Source: Armigeres subalbatus
Taxonomy: Eukaryota > Arthropoda > Insecta > Diptera > Culicidae
Length of the DNA stretch: 64,000 bases
Direction: 5' to 3'
Assembly: GCF_024139115.2 (NCBI RefSeq)
Contig: NC_085140.1
Span: 232,750,371 to 232,814,370, forward strand
Under the pieces are notes generated by a model. It ran no database searches. It had not been told where the DNA came from and saw only the letters and a program-made list of their open reading frames with translations. Positions 11,936-22,528 of this stretch are shown one piece after another (within the stretch, counting starts at the first letter, position 1; every line of letters begins with the position of its first letter). Both the position numbers and the translations under genes were made by a program.

Positions 11936-12865
11936 ATGGAACTGAAAGTCGCTAGGTTTTTCAGGTTGCACTATGAACTACATTCCCGGCACTTCGCCAT
12001 CGTAGCGCTGCAAGAAATTTCCTGGACTGAACAGAAAGTATGGAAAAGCGGATATCGAGCGACTACCTTCTACCAAAGCTCTGGCACCACCAACGAGATG
12101 GAAACCAGCTTCATAGTGCTGGGCAAGATGCGCCAACGAGTGATTGGGTGACACTAATTAACGCAAAGATGTGCAAGATGAAGGTAAAAGCCCGTTTCTT
12201 CAATAGCATCATTTATGTGCACTGCCCACTTGAGCCGAACAGTGCGGCTTAACATTGGGCGGCTACAAGATGATAGACAAGCCCAAGACTATGTGCAGCC
12301 GCTGGAAGTGGCCCTACAAACGAAAGAGCAGCTGGGCGCAGCTTCTCTCGAAGAAGGCTGGAAAGATATTCGATCCGCCATTGATAGCACCGAAACTACT
12401 GCACTAGGCACAGTTTCATGGTTCAGGTAAATGACTGGTATGACGGCGAATGTGAGCAGTTAGTGGAGGAGAAGAATGCAGCATTGGCGAGATTGCTGCA
12501 ACTTCGTACGAAGGCGAATGAGGCACACTACAAACGGGCGTGAAACAGACAAAACCCTATTTTCTGGAGGAAAAAGCGTCAGCAGGAAGTTCGAGACCGT
12601 GGACCAACTGTAGCGCGCTTAAAACGCAAGAAAGTTCTACGAGAAGTAGAATCGTTCACGTAAAGGACATAATCGGGAAATTTTATGCCGTCGACTATCA
12701 CACACAAGAGAGTTCGTGGGGCAGTACTAGTCGGGATTTACGCTCCTCCACAAACCAGGTGTTCGCCGTACGCCAGATATTGCAGAAATACCGCGAATAC
12801 AACGTACCCACACATCATCTATTCATAGACTTCAAAGCCGCGTATGATGCAATCGATTGAGATCA
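11936..12865 (+). pseudogene. RTE-type ORF fragment: endonuclease start, linker, RT motif 0-2
   Basis: Frames encode ALQEISWTEQKVW (endonuclease N-terminal motif with the catalytic Glu), KARFFNSIIYVHCP (the strand that normally precedes the GDFNAK motif), then, after a deletion, a linker with LGAASLEEGWKDIRSAI, and finally the RT fingers STNQVFAVRQILQKYREYN followed by LFIDFKAAYDAID. The Asp of FIDF is the first catalytic aspartate. Several frame changes separate these pieces, so no functional protein is possible. In an intact element this would be the single endonuclease-reverse transcriptase that nicks target DNA and primes cDNA synthesis from the nick. Confidence 0.7.
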
Positions 12866-13155
12866 GCTATGGCCAGGGTTTGCAGAAATCGCTCTCAATA
12901 GATTACGAACAACGATAAAAGAGAGACAAATCATAACAAGCCATGATAACAAATTTATCAAACTTGTATACAAGTGCGAAAAAACAGAAACGGATAGGCA
13001 GCCCCCACAGAAAAATGATGATTCTCGCTTTGTTTTCACTCGTTTTGTGTTGGTTACTGCACATCTTCTTCTTCTTATTTCTGGTTTTGGGTGGAGCTTT
13101 CTTTTGCGCACACACCCACCTAACTGGACTGGCATCGCAGGCCATATGTCCAACC

Positions 13156-13209
13156 CTTTTTTTTGTCTTTATTTAGGAGACTTTCAGCCCGAGGCTGGCT
13201 CATCTCCGG
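13156..13209 (-). mobile_element. 54 bp retroposed 3' end with 12 bp TSD
   Basis: On the minus strand the insert reads CCGGAGATGAGCCAGCCTCG, then GGCTGAAAGTCTCC, TAAATAAAGAC and an A-rich tail. It is bounded by ATATGTCCAACC at 13144-13155 and 13210-13221. It is the same tail as 3335-3386, so this is an extremely 5'-truncated retroposition inside the hAT-like element. Confidence 0.75.
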
Positions 13210-13398
13210 ATATGTCCAACCTATTTCTATTTATACTGCGTGGAGTTTACAAATCGTGATCTGCTTTATCGACCTTTTACCTTCCTATTTGAATTTCTGT
13301 CATATAAGACTTGTTGTTATTTTTCCTTCTATGTCCGTAGACTTTACTTTCTTTTATAGTCATGTTGACTTTTTCCCTGTATAAGGGCTGTGGAGGGG

Positions 13399-13470
13399 GG
13401 GGGGGGGAATCGAACCCATGACCATTTGATTCAGAGTCAGACGTGTAGAGAACTACTCTACGGACCCCCT
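13399..13470 (-). tRNA. tRNA-Gln(CTG)-like pseudogene or SINE head
   Basis: The minus strand reads GGGGGTCCGTAGAGTAGTTC, then an anticodon-arm-like GACTCTGAATC, then a B-box GGTTCGATTCC followed by a C run. The loop with CTCTGAA matches the glutamine (CTG) pattern. The D-arm is a perfect 6 bp hairpin rather than a normal 4 bp stem and the acceptor is homopolymeric, so this is most likely a tRNA-derived repeat rather than a working gene. Confidence 0.45.
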
Positions 13471-13706
13471 AGTTACTGCACAGTTGTGTAGAACAAGTTG
13501 AAATGCATCATCAGAGCCGCCAGTGCTCCTCGCATTTGGAGCTTCCTAAAAGAAATTTATCATGGGGTACAGTCTCCCGAATCAGCTCTCCATCATGACA
13601 GATGGCGAAAAAAGTCTCTCGCGGAATGCTACATATCGTATATGTATACAGAGATGATAAGTGAGAGACTTGTTCATTCTCTATAGAATTCAATCCCTGG
13701 CTATGG

Positions 13707-13983
13707 CAGCTAATGCACGATCATACATTTCCAAATCAACTGATACTGCGACGATGGATCGGGTGATGTTCTCAGTTCGAGTTTCAGAGGCATCCTCGAG
13801 TCGCTTTGAAACGCGCAGAGGGTTACGGCAAGGTGATTGTCTTTCGTGTCTGCTATTCAACATCGCTTTGGAGAGGGTAATACGAAGGTCAGGGATCGAC
13901 ACGAGTGGTAAAGTTTTTCACGAAGTCCGTCCAGTTATTTGGTTTCGCAGACGTTCACACAGCGAAAATATGGACGACTGAGC
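13707..13983 (+). pseudogene. RTE-type reverse transcriptase fragment
   Basis: It encodes an LMH..TFPNQLI-like stretch and then RFETRRGLRQGDCLSCLLFN, the RT block 4 region (G(L/V)RQGD..S..LF) that precedes the catalytic YADD block. Sequence after ALERVIRRSGIDTSG is degraded and the DD motif is not present. It continues the frame interrupted at 12865 by the hAT-like insert. A similar GIDTSG segment follows the RT fragment near 51095. Confidence 0.7.
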
Positions 13984-14205
13984 TGAGCCACGTCAGAATA
14001 TAATCTAGTGAAAATGATTCTCGACAATAATTTGCGAATCTGCGTGATTGGTAACGATTGGACCGAGCTGAATGGAGAGAGTTTTATGTACTGCACAGGC
14101 CACTTCGGCCTTAGTCCGAGCAAATAAATAAATCAATTAAAAACTGTCAATCTATTAAAAAAACAGCGGAAACTTAGTGGCGCACCTAATATTTAATGTG
14201 TACAA

Positions 14206-14913
14206 TAGGGTGGCTCAAAAAACACTTTTTCAAATTTTTTGATGGGCCGCCTTCTTATTCGGTTCTATTTGATGCCCTGATGCTCTGGACAAAATTTCAG
14301 CCAAATCGGTCAACGTTTGGGCGGTGCTAAACTCGTTGGAAGTTTATATGGAAAAGTGTATGCAGAAACATCCAAAAACAGTGATTTGCAGTTGGATGAC
14401 ACAATTTACGATCAAGAACAATGATACTTATTCAGTTCTTGTAGAATTGAATACAAAATGTTATGCTGAAAACCGCGAGAAGATTCGAGTTTATTAGGCA
14501 AAGATATTAGCATTTTACTGGAGTGTTGTAGGGGTGAATTTATTTATTTTCAAAGGTAAAAGAAATGAAATTTGGTCAAACCCCACTTCAGAGAATGCTA
14601 ATAACTTAGCCGGACAAACTCTAATCTCCTCGCGGTTTTCTACATAACATTCTGTATTAAACTCTCTAAGATTTGAATGAGTATCATAGTTCTTCATCGT
14701 AAGTTGTGCCGTCCAACTGCAATTAACTGGTTTTGGATGTTTCTGCATACATTTTTGCATATAAACTTCCAACGAGTTTAGCACCTCCCAAACGTTGACC
14801 GATTTGGCTGAAATTTTGTCCAGAGCATCAGGGCATCAAATAGAACCGAATAAGAAGGCGGCCCATCAAACAAATTGAAAAAAGTTTTTCCCATACTAAT
14901 TTGAGCCACCCTA
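14206..14913. mobile_element. complete 708 bp foldback MITE, 8 bp TSD GTGTACAA
   Basis: The termini TAGGGTGGCTCAAA and TTTGAGCCACCCTA are perfect inverted repeats, flanked by GTGTACAA at 14198-14205 and 14914-14921. The inverted similarity continues for most of both arms (GCTCTGGACAAAATTTCAGC near 14281 and its complement near 14803), so the DNA could form a long hairpin. An 8 bp duplication suggests mobilisation by a hAT or P-type transposase. The element is non-coding. Confidence 0.9.
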
Positions 14914-14922
14914 GTGTACAAC

Positions 14923-15070
14923 CAGGGATTGAATAGAAAAGGAAATGAAAGGGTCTCTGTTTTTTTGCGCTTGTATACAAGTTTGATAAATTTGTTATCA
15001 TGACTTGTTACGATTCGGAACAGTTTTTGCCTTTCTTTTATCGTTGTTCGTTATCTATTGAAGCGAGCCG
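14923..15070. mobile_element. partial second copy of the CAGGG-ended hAT-like element
   Basis: It begins CAGGGATTGAATAG directly after the MITE's target duplication. It matches, in inverted orientation, the sequence at 12893-12996 (TTGTATACAAGTTTGATAAA, ATCGTTGTTCGTTATCTATTG). Its far terminus was not found, so it is truncated near 15070. Confidence 0.65.
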
Positions 15071-15943
15071 AGTCCTCTCTGGAGTGGCCTCAGCCATCTC
15101 CAGCTCCTAGGGAATGTGATATGGTCGGTGGAGAGAAGAACAAGCTCTACCTTAACTCTAATTTATTAATTCTAATTACGTGCTATATATACATTGTCAG
15201 GTAACTATCGAGATGTAAATATTCATAATTATTTACCCGTCGATGAGCTGCCTGTTTTTATCATCCTAAACTACCTCGACGGGTAGTTGGTAAAGGACAA
15301 TGTAGTGGTAGATCACCACACTATTGAAAGCGATTTCTGCAAACCCTGTGTGCAACCTATGGATGGGATGAATCTATTCAGTTTTATTCGTTCCAACAAC
15401 TTTCCAAACCAGCGTGCCACGTGCCAGATTATCAAAGATTCATTCGTGAAGTCCAGCAGTTTACTATGTACGATCCTCTTGATGTCGTAGTACAGGAAGC
15501 TTTCGTGTTGGCTGACCTGGTGCCGCGCCTTCTTCACCGAACATTTGGCCATTGGCATCAACGTGACCACCACCGACTGGGAAGCCTGTGCCACTGGCTT
15601 TGTCAACACTATTCAAATTTGCCCAGGTTGTCTCAAATGCGCTGAGGCGTCTATTCCATAAACCTACAGCCTGCTTGGAAGTGAAGCTCTCCATTTATGG
15701 TCGGACGATACACGTCTGGTGGTAAAAGCGCGACGGGAGGCCCACCAAGCCGAACCGGATTATTCGAGAGACAGGTGCGCAGGGCCATCTTTACCTATGT
15801 GCAAGAGAACGAAGTTCCCCAACAAACAATCTGTGATATGACTACCTAGTCGAATAGCAGTCGTATAAAGTTGTGAGTGCTGAACAGCAAAACTTGCTGA
15901 ATGATGTTTCAAATAAATGTAAATTCCACAAAAATCCAGCTTA
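15071..15943. other. unclassified sequence with coding-like composition
   Basis: Between 15290 and 15850 the sequence is less AT-rich and has overlapping short frames on both strands, but no motif I recognise. It may be a decayed gene or element fragment. A short inverted repeat TACCCGTCGA / TCGACGGGTA lies at 15234-15283. Confidence 0.25.
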
Positions 15944-16166
15944 AGGTCACTCCTGACGGAATCCAAGTTCCAAAGTGCTCGCGTTTTCGGGGGCACATCA
16001 CTCGATTCAGAGACGGCGCACAACTGTCATTTTTGTTGATTTAGCTTTGCTGCCTCGCAGCATGCGTGAAATAATAAAAATGACATTTGTGCGTTGCTTC
16101 CGTATCGAGTGGTGTGCCCCCGAAAACGCGAGTACTTTGGAGCTTGGATTCCGTCAGGAGTGACCT
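15944..16166. mobile_element. 223 bp foldback element
   Basis: The left arm AGGTCACTCCTGACGGAATC and right arm GATTCCGTCAGGAGTGACCT are perfect inverted copies. Similarity continues through CGCGTTTTCGGGGGCACA / TGTGCCCCCGAAAACGCG towards a short centre. No matching target duplication was found. Confidence 0.8.
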
Positions 16167-16954
16167 CAAATACTGCTCCAGGTGTTATTACGTACACTTC
16201 CCAAATACTTTACAGGCATTTATTTTAAGGTTGAACGCATGCTGTTAAACGAGCATTTTATACTCGTGTTCACTGATTTACAATTATTAGAACATCAATC
16301 TAACACAATGTTTAACAATCACTTGAAACACTGCCCTATTCAACACCATCAATTTAGCTGAATAAATGACTGAAATGAATAAATTCAATAAAAAAGAAAA
16401 TTTGAAACCAAGCACAGTTACATCATGATTTCTGCAACACGTTTAATACAATTTTTTCAAGAGAATACACAAACCATGTATTCGCCGGTTTAACAGCCAC
16501 AATTCAGTTTATTGTATTTTTAGATCACTGTTTTCATTAATGAACCAGCATTGTTAAAGGTTTTAATTTGTCTAGATTAAGAGGCTTGACGGACTATACA
16601 TATATTTTACATCTGTAGGTTTAAAGTTGAACACACAAGCTTGATGAGCACATTATTCAAAGTATGTAGCTGAATGTGTAGTGTCATAAACGTATACAAA
16701 TTGATAACAAACAATTCCAAGCTGACCGAATAGCTTTATAATTTCGTCAAATTTGTATGAATAATGTTTGAACATTAGTTTTCAAAGAACATACGAAGAC
16801 GATAATTCAGCATGTTAAGAGATTGTTAGTTGGGACGGCGGCGAAGAATAAATCCGTCGGATAGTGCATTGTCCGCTAGAATTAGCAAATATAAAAACCG
16901 GCCAGAAGCGAAAGTTATGAATTGGCGTCTGTTAATTATCAGTATCATCTACGC
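16167..16954. other. unassigned AT-rich DNA
   Basis: No supported gene or element. The last 8 bases (16947-16954, ATCTACGC) are the left target duplication of the hAT element that follows. Confidence 0.4.
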
Positions 16955-17571
16955 CAGTGATCCCCAAAGTGCGGCCCGCGGGCCGCATGCGGCGCTCCAA
17001 GCCTTTTCTTGCGGCCCGCGAAGGATTTCAGAGAATACCCTACATGTGGCCCATTGTAAAGCATAAAACTTGACTAGAAAAGCTTTTCATTGTGCCCATT
17101 TTTTGTTGCATTCGAGGTTTTATCAAGTTTGCACCATTATGTTGTTAAAGCGCCATATATAAAACATGAATCGTGTTATCATCATGATTAATGATATTCA
17201 TCACTTCAACAATATTATGTAGGCTAACACCAAACATACTTCGATACGCGAGGTGAACCGGCCCAGGGCCGAAAACCTCACTAATAAAGATAATAATAAT
17301 AATAACATGCTTCGATATTATTACCTCGGGCCTTAAAAATAGCAAATTTTTTCTTCGCGTATTTAATCGAGCTAAATGATGAGCATCATGTAAGAATAGT
17401 GCTGCTTCATACTGCTCCGTAATAAGGATGCTTTTATTCTTAAAAATAAGTAAGGGCTCTGCGAAACTCAACTGAAAAATTGATGGATAATTAACTCCAG
17501 GAAACACGTTGACTGTCATGTCAACGTACTTTAAGCTACGGAAAATATTGAATGAAATCAAGTTTTTTTCC

Positions 17572-17729
17572 ATACTCCGATATTAATGAAGAGAAGGTTT
17601 CAGAAAATTCAATTTATATTCGGAATGCAGATTTACTCAAGTTCTATGCAACACTCCTGACGTGTTCACCTGGTTTCAAAAACACTTTGAAACAAGGTGT
17701 CGTTATTTGTGTGACAACTTATAGTGACA
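17572..17729 (+). repeat. left copy of a 158 bp direct repeat flanking the LOA-like LINE
   Basis: It begins ATACTCCGATATTAATGAAG and ends TTATAGTGACA. The same 158 bp, with about three mismatches and no indel, lies at 22529-22686. The copies directly border the two ends of the LINE, so this looks like an unusually long target-site duplication of hAT sequence. Confidence 0.85.
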
Positions 17730-18304
17730 ACTTTATGCGGCTGTTCAGCCACATTGAGAGTTGACGTAAAGTCAATGTCAACTTCTCTCCACGAACAGCC
17801 TAGATAGCCGTGTGGTGTCGGCAGCCGGTTGGCTGGCTAAGAATAACGCTACGGATTGCCTGTTCCAGTGGTAAAAGTCCACCATACAGGTGATTCCTAA
17901 TTCTTGGTGTGATGCGGCTTTAAGCTTACCGTGCCTATGAATGAATGGTTAGGGGGCACCGCAAACGGAGCCTGTGAAGCACCAGGGCACCCTTCACAGT
18001 ATTGAGCCCTTATTGCGCTAACCGGAGCTATGGCGTAGTTGACTTTTTGCTTCTCCGGAATAATTGGCTACTCTTATTCAATCTCAACTTGAGGTTGAAT
18101 AAGGGTGAAAGTATGAGTTTTTATTTAGTTTTTCATCTAATTGTAACCTATATGGATTCGCTTTATGCGTTTTTCACAGTGTACTCTGTGTTTCGTCTTT
18201 GACGTTCTTGATACGATACCGACTTGGTTTCATCGTTGCTGTTCACATAAATGTTGAAGTTGTGAGGCGTATTATCGTAATTCGCAATGGTTACAGTTAG
18301 GACA

Positions 18305-19690
18305 GCTCAAACCAATCTTCAGGATTAAAGGACAGCAACGATTAATCTTTGTAGACTTATGCACAATGGCAAATCCCAAGTGGCTTTGGTGCAGGAACCC
18401 TATTTTCGCAAGGGTAGCTTCTACCTAGGTAACCTAGTGAACCCGGTTTTTGCTGCTTTCAGTAAAGAAATGGCAAACTCATGTGTACTTGTTAACAACG
18501 CTATCGTTGCTACACTTATCTCTGAACTAACAACCAGAGATGTATGTGCTGTCACAATTGATGCAACTGGCGGATCCCCCGTCAGGAAATATGTCTATTG
18601 TTCGGTTTATTTACCACATGATGAACCATCCCCTACGGATGCTTTCAAACAAGTTGGCAGTTATTGCACGTCAAAAGGCCTTCCGCTAATTGTCGGTAGT
18701 GATGCTAATGCTCATCACATCATCTGGGGTAGCTCGGATATCAATCTGAGAGGCTCCAGCTTGATGGAATACTTAAGTAGTACCGAACTTGGTTTACTTA
18801 ACATAGGCAATCGCCCAACCTTTGTGGTATCTAATAGAGCAGAAGTATTAGACATAACTCTCTGCTCCAACAGAATCAGTCACGAGTTGACGAATTGGCA
18901 TGTGTCAGATGAGGAATCCATATCTGACCATCGCTACATCTATTTTGATCAGTTGAATGTTTCTTCGCAGACCTTGCGTTTTAGAAATCCCCGTTCAACC
19001 AACTGGGATCTCTATACAGAGTTGCTCTCGACAAAATTTCATGGATATCTACCATCCATTGAAACTCCTACCGACTTGGATGATGCCGTTGATACTACAA
19101 CGTTGCATATCGTGGAAGCTTTTGAAGAAGCTTGCCCCTTGCGTTCTGTGAAAACCTCAAGAGGAACCCCGTGGTGGAATTCCAATTTAGCTAAGCTCAG
19201 GAAGCAGTGTAGAAGGAGTTGGAACAGACGCTATTCAGCAGGGACGGATTCTTTTAAGTTGGCTCGCAAAGCTTACAAGAAGGCTCTACGATCTGCTGAA
19301 CGATTCGGCTGGAAAAACCTTTGTGCAAATGTTTCCAATTTGAGTGAAGCCACTCGATTGAATAAAATTCTTGCGAGATCCAAGGATTTCCAAGTTGGCG
19401 AAATCCGCAAGCCAAATGGCGACTACACTTCTTCTGAAGAAGAAGCGTTAGAGCACTTATTTGATATACACTTCCCTGGATGTGTAGATATAGCATCTTC
19501 GGATGTTCCTGATGTCTTTTCATATAGTTATGAGTCTTGGGCTCAGGCTCGCAAAATCAACTACAAAACTACTAAATCGATTCAATGGGCTCTTAATAGT
19601 TTTGCTCCTTACAAATCGCCAGGGGAAGATGGGATCTATCACTTTCTTCTTCAGAAGGGTTTTGAGCATATCAAACATGAAAAAACTTTT
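18305..19690 (+). pseudogene. LOA-like ORF2, endonuclease and RT N-terminal part
   Basis: One open frame of about 450 codons covers the apurinic-like endonuclease. QVALVQEPYF carries the catalytic Glu near its start, GSDANAHHIIWGSSDINLRG lies about 120 residues in, and SDHRYIYF is the C-terminal SDH motif. A basic linker follows, then the start of RT at YKSPGEDGIYHFLLQKG. The endonuclease would nick genomic DNA and the RT would copy the element's RNA from that nick. The endonuclease frame is open upstream of the first Met at 18359. The frame is cut at about 19690 by an inserted TIR element, so the protein is not made intact. Confidence 0.8.
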
Positions 19691-19691
19691 A

Positions 19692-20181
19692 GTAGGGTAA
19701 ATGACCCAATAGTGGAGGAACTATGCACTTTCCCTTACTGTATTAGCTCTTGAATCAGATACATATTTTGTTTCGCTTACCTTGTGGGTGTATCCAAAAG
19801 CTATTGGACTTACTTTTCTTGCAGTCGGAAAACCATCGCAACAATATTCATAATTGTGCTCTAAAATTAAACCACCAATAATTGGTACAGTGTTCCAATA
19901 GTTGCGGTATTTTTTAATTTGTGTTCCTATAGTTGCGAATCCCATTGTTTTTCTATTGGACTCGCAACTATAGGAGCATCACCGCAACTATTGGTGCAAA
20001 GACGGAAAATATTAAAGTGTTTTAATGATATTTACCTATATTGGATGAATTCCGTGGCTGTTTTTCTTTGAATAGTATGTTGATATGTCAAGCAAACGAT
20101 ATATCATGTAGACTACTGCGTTTAATTCGTAGATTTGGCATAACATGGACTACCGCAACTATTGGTACACCCACAACCATC
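19692..20181. mobile_element. TIR element inserted in the LOA reverse transcriptase
   Basis: The left side GGGTAAATGACCCAATAGTG and right side CCGCAACTATTGGTACACCC are imperfect inverted copies. The interior is full of the same motif (TTGCGGTATTTTTT, CTCGCAACTATAGGAGCATC, CGCAACTATTGGTGCAAAG). RT coding sequence stops before it and resumes after it. Exact borders and target duplication could not be fixed. Confidence 0.6.
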
Positions 20182-20189
20182 GGATCAAT

Positions 20190-20715
20190 TGCCCTATGCA
20201 GTTTTGGTACTGGGTATATTCCCATATCCTGGCGGGATGTCACTGTAAAGTTTATCCCAAAAGGAGGACGTGCTTCGTATGAAGAAGTAAATAGTTTTAG
20301 ACCCATCAGTTTGACCTCATTTCTTCTGAAATGCTTAGAACGCATTATCGATCATTACATTCGTGATGACTGTTTGGCAAACATGCCTCTTCATGTTAAT
20401 CAACATGCTTACCAATCTGGAAAGTCCACCGTGACTCTTCTACACAAGGTTGTCTACGACATCGAAAAAACATTTGCTCAAAAGCAATCATGCTTGGGTG
20501 CGTTCTTAGATATTGAGGGTGCTTTTGAAAACGTGTCTTTCGATGCAATATTAGAAGCCGCCCGTTGTCATAGGCTACCTAATATAATTACCAAATGGAT
20601 TCACCAGATGCTTAAAAACCGACATCTCTACTCGACATTACGTCAAGCAGCGATTAGGAAATTAAGTGTTTGTGGCTGCCCCCAAGGGGGAGTATTATCT
20701 CCACTTTTGTGGATA
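20190..20715 (+). pseudogene. LOA-like reverse transcriptase, first half
   Basis: The frame resumes with GYIPISWRDVTVKFIPKGG, then NSFRPISLTSFLLKCLERI (RT block 1-2), CLGAFLDIEGAFENVSFD (block 3, whose Asp in LDIEGAF is the first catalytic aspartate) and CPQGGVLSPLLW (block 4). The reading frame is lost directly after LSPLLW. The usual few residues before DTLLRLL appear to be deleted, which shifts the frame by one at about 20708. Confidence 0.8.
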
Positions 20716-21440
20716 CGCTATTGAGATTACTCAATAATGGCGGTTTTCCTACCTATGGATTTTCCGACGACTATCTAATATTGATAGTCGGTTTGTGTAT
20801 TACTAGTTTATTCGACCTGATGCCAAACGCTCTTCAGGCAATCGAAAGTTGGTGTCGCCAATATAGCCTTTCGGTTCATCCGAATAAAACATCTATTGTA
20901 CTTTTCACGGAAAAACGTAACCGTAATGGTATTCGCCCATTACATCTTTTTGACTCTGAAATCAATGTAACGGATCAGGTAAAGTATGTGGGACTAATTC
21001 TTGATTTCAAGCTCTCATGGACTCCTAACATTGAGTTCAGAGTCAAAAAGGCGTGTATGGCTTTCGGCCAATGCCGACGAACTTTTGGTAAAACTTGGGG
21101 TCTTAAACCCAAATATATCAAATGGATTTACACAACAGTTGTACGACCAATTTTGGCTTATGGATGTCTTGTGTGGTGGCAAAAGGGTGAAGTGAGGGCA
21201 ATTCAGTCTAAATTAGGACATTTTCAAAGGATGTGCCTAATGGCAATGACTGGTGCGTTCTCTTCGACTCCCACGGCTGCTCTCGAGGTTCTCTTCGACG
21301 TTGTCCCACTACACATACATCTCAAACAAGAAGCACTTTCTTGTACTTACCGATTATGGGTTCTCGGTTTCATGGAAGAGAATCCTGTCAACCGCAGTTC
21401 TACACACACTTCATTGTACTCATGGTTGATTGGGACAGAA
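20708..21440 (+). pseudogene. LOA-like reverse transcriptase, palm/thumb part
   Basis: In the shifted frame: DTLLRLLNNGGFPTYGFSDD, where SDD fills the place of the usual ADD catalytic block, followed by SLSVHPNKTSIVLFT (block 6), QVKYVGLILDFKLSW (block 7) and a thumb with YGCLVWW. The frame is lost again between about 21430 and 21500, before the RNase H domain. Confidence 0.8.
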
Positions 21441-21499
21441 CAGTCCTCGCTCCAAGTGATCACACACTCGTTAGTAGTTTTCCTTATAGGACATTTTCA

Positions 21500-22260
21500 A
21501 CACAATTCCCCTCGCGGGATGAGTGGACATCTGGCTATTTGGAGAGAAGTATGTCGGACAGCATTGTTTGTTACACTGACAGCTCCCTCTTCGAAGGTAG
21601 AGCGGGTGCAGGTGTCTACTCGCATGATCTAAGATTGGAACAGTCCCACTCACTGGGTAGACACTGCACTGTCTTTCAAGCGGAAATATTTGCCATTATG
21701 TGTGGAGTGCAATCCGCACTGCAGAAACACATAATGGGCAAAGTAATATACTTCTGTTCAGATAGCCAAGCAGCTATCAATGCCCTCGCTTCGGCCAACT
21801 CAAGGTCGAAGTTAGTAATCGCATGTCAAACTCAAATTGAGCAACTGAATTCAGTTAATACATTGCACCTTATATGGGTACCTGGCCATTCTTCCATAAC
21901 TGGAAACGAATTGGCTGATGAGTTAGCTCGCACTGGAGCATCACAAGACTTTTTTGGTCCTGAGCCAGCTATTCCAATATCTAAGTGTTGGGTGAAGCGT
22001 TTGATTAGCTCTTGGGCTTCCACTCAGCACAAACGGTATTGGAGTAGTTTGGATTCATGTCGACAAACAAAATTGTATATCCGAGAGCCATCTCCGGTAG
22101 TAGCTAACTATTTAGCTAATATGTCTAAATAGAATTGCAGTGTCCTAGTCAAGGCCTTGACAGGTTACTGCCGACTCAACTATCACATGGCAAATATTCA
22201 ACGTGTTAAATCTTTTGTCTGTGATAGTTGTGAATCTGATTATGGAACTTCTTATCATCT
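21500..22260 (+). pseudogene. LOA-like RNase H domain and C-terminal knuckle remnant
   Basis: All four RNase H acidic positions are present in order: IVCYTDSSLFEGRAGAG (Asp), VFQAEIFAI (Glu), FCSDSQAAINAL (Asp) and GNELADELARTGAS (final Asp), with WVPGHSSITGNE before the last. A stop at 22130 ends the frame. In other frames beyond it, LTGYCRLNYHMANI and CDSCESDYGTSYHLIC show the remains of the Cys/His motif usual at this terminus. RNase H removes the RNA strand of the cDNA hybrid. Confidence 0.85.
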
Positions 22261-22528
22261 GATATGTAACTCCTGAACCTTCAAAATATTCTGTTGTTCA
22301 TAACCCGTTGTGGTAAGGAGCTATGAGCTTTTGTACGTGTTGTATACGTTGTATGCCCTCTTCAAGGGTACCTTTCCCAAACTTCCCATTTTTCTCCCAT
22401 CCACATTCCTTTCCTTTTTGTTCACTTCCTTTTTCGTCAGGTGCGTGATGAGAAAGGCTGTGAAGGCGATGGCACAAATCTCCCGAATTGAGGTGAACGT
22501 GCCCCTGGAGCCGACGTTCTGATACCTG

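Larger units (their letters stand above)
12874..13699. mobile_element. hAT-like non-autonomous element with 8 bp TSD GCTATGGC
   Basis: The ends CAGGGTTTGCAG and CTTGTTCATTCTCTATAGAATTCAATCCCTG give inverted CAGGG(T/A)TTG termini. They are flanked on both sides by GCTATGGC (12866-12873 and 13700-13707), inside the RT of the RTE element. An 8 bp duplication is the hAT hallmark. Removing the insert rejoins RT sequence (GATCAGCTATGGCAGCTAATGCACGA). Interior sequence around 12893-12996 is the reverse complement of 14947-15065, a second copy. No transposase remains. Confidence 0.8.
11631..14130 (+). mobile_element. decayed RTE-type non-LTR retrotransposon, interrupted
   Basis: Order on the plus strand: a 5' region with CTAGGATGTGGTGGG and CTGTTGAACTTCTATAAAAA (about 11665-11712), which recurs at 62070-62120; an endonuclease remnant (about 11930-12250); the linker and start of reverse transcriptase (12250-12865); a hAT-like insertion (12874-13699); the rest of the reverse transcriptase (13707-13980); and a 3' end with GACCGAGCTGAATGGAGAG (about 14060) that also occurs near 50130 and 51750. 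A large piece of endonuclease is deleted around 12250. Confidence 0.7.
17730..22528 (+). mobile_element. LOA/I-group non-LTR retrotransposon, 5'-short and frame-broken
   Basis: Order: a leader with GAACAGCCTAGATAGCCGTG and TGCCTGTTCCAGTGGTAAAA (17730-18300), endonuclease, an inserted TIR element, reverse transcriptase, RNase H, a C-terminal Cys/His knuckle remnant and a 3' end GATACCTGATAC without poly(A). An RNase H domain after RT is characteristic of the I group (LOA, I, R1-related lineages; Lian in Aedes is an example). No ORF1 (gag) is visible between the leader and the endonuclease, so the 5' part is deleted or the copy is rearranged. Confidence 0.75.

Noticed and set aside
12863..13384. 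Overlapping hydrophobic frames of 70-106 codons
   Set aside because: They lie wholly inside the hAT-like element between 8 bp repeats, have no motif and overlap each other in opposite strands.
17145..17573. 142-codon minus-strand frame as a hAT transposase remnant
   Set aside because: It lacks the RW, CxxH and hATC-type motifs, and the AT-rich code includes a run of isoleucines from a TAA microsatellite.
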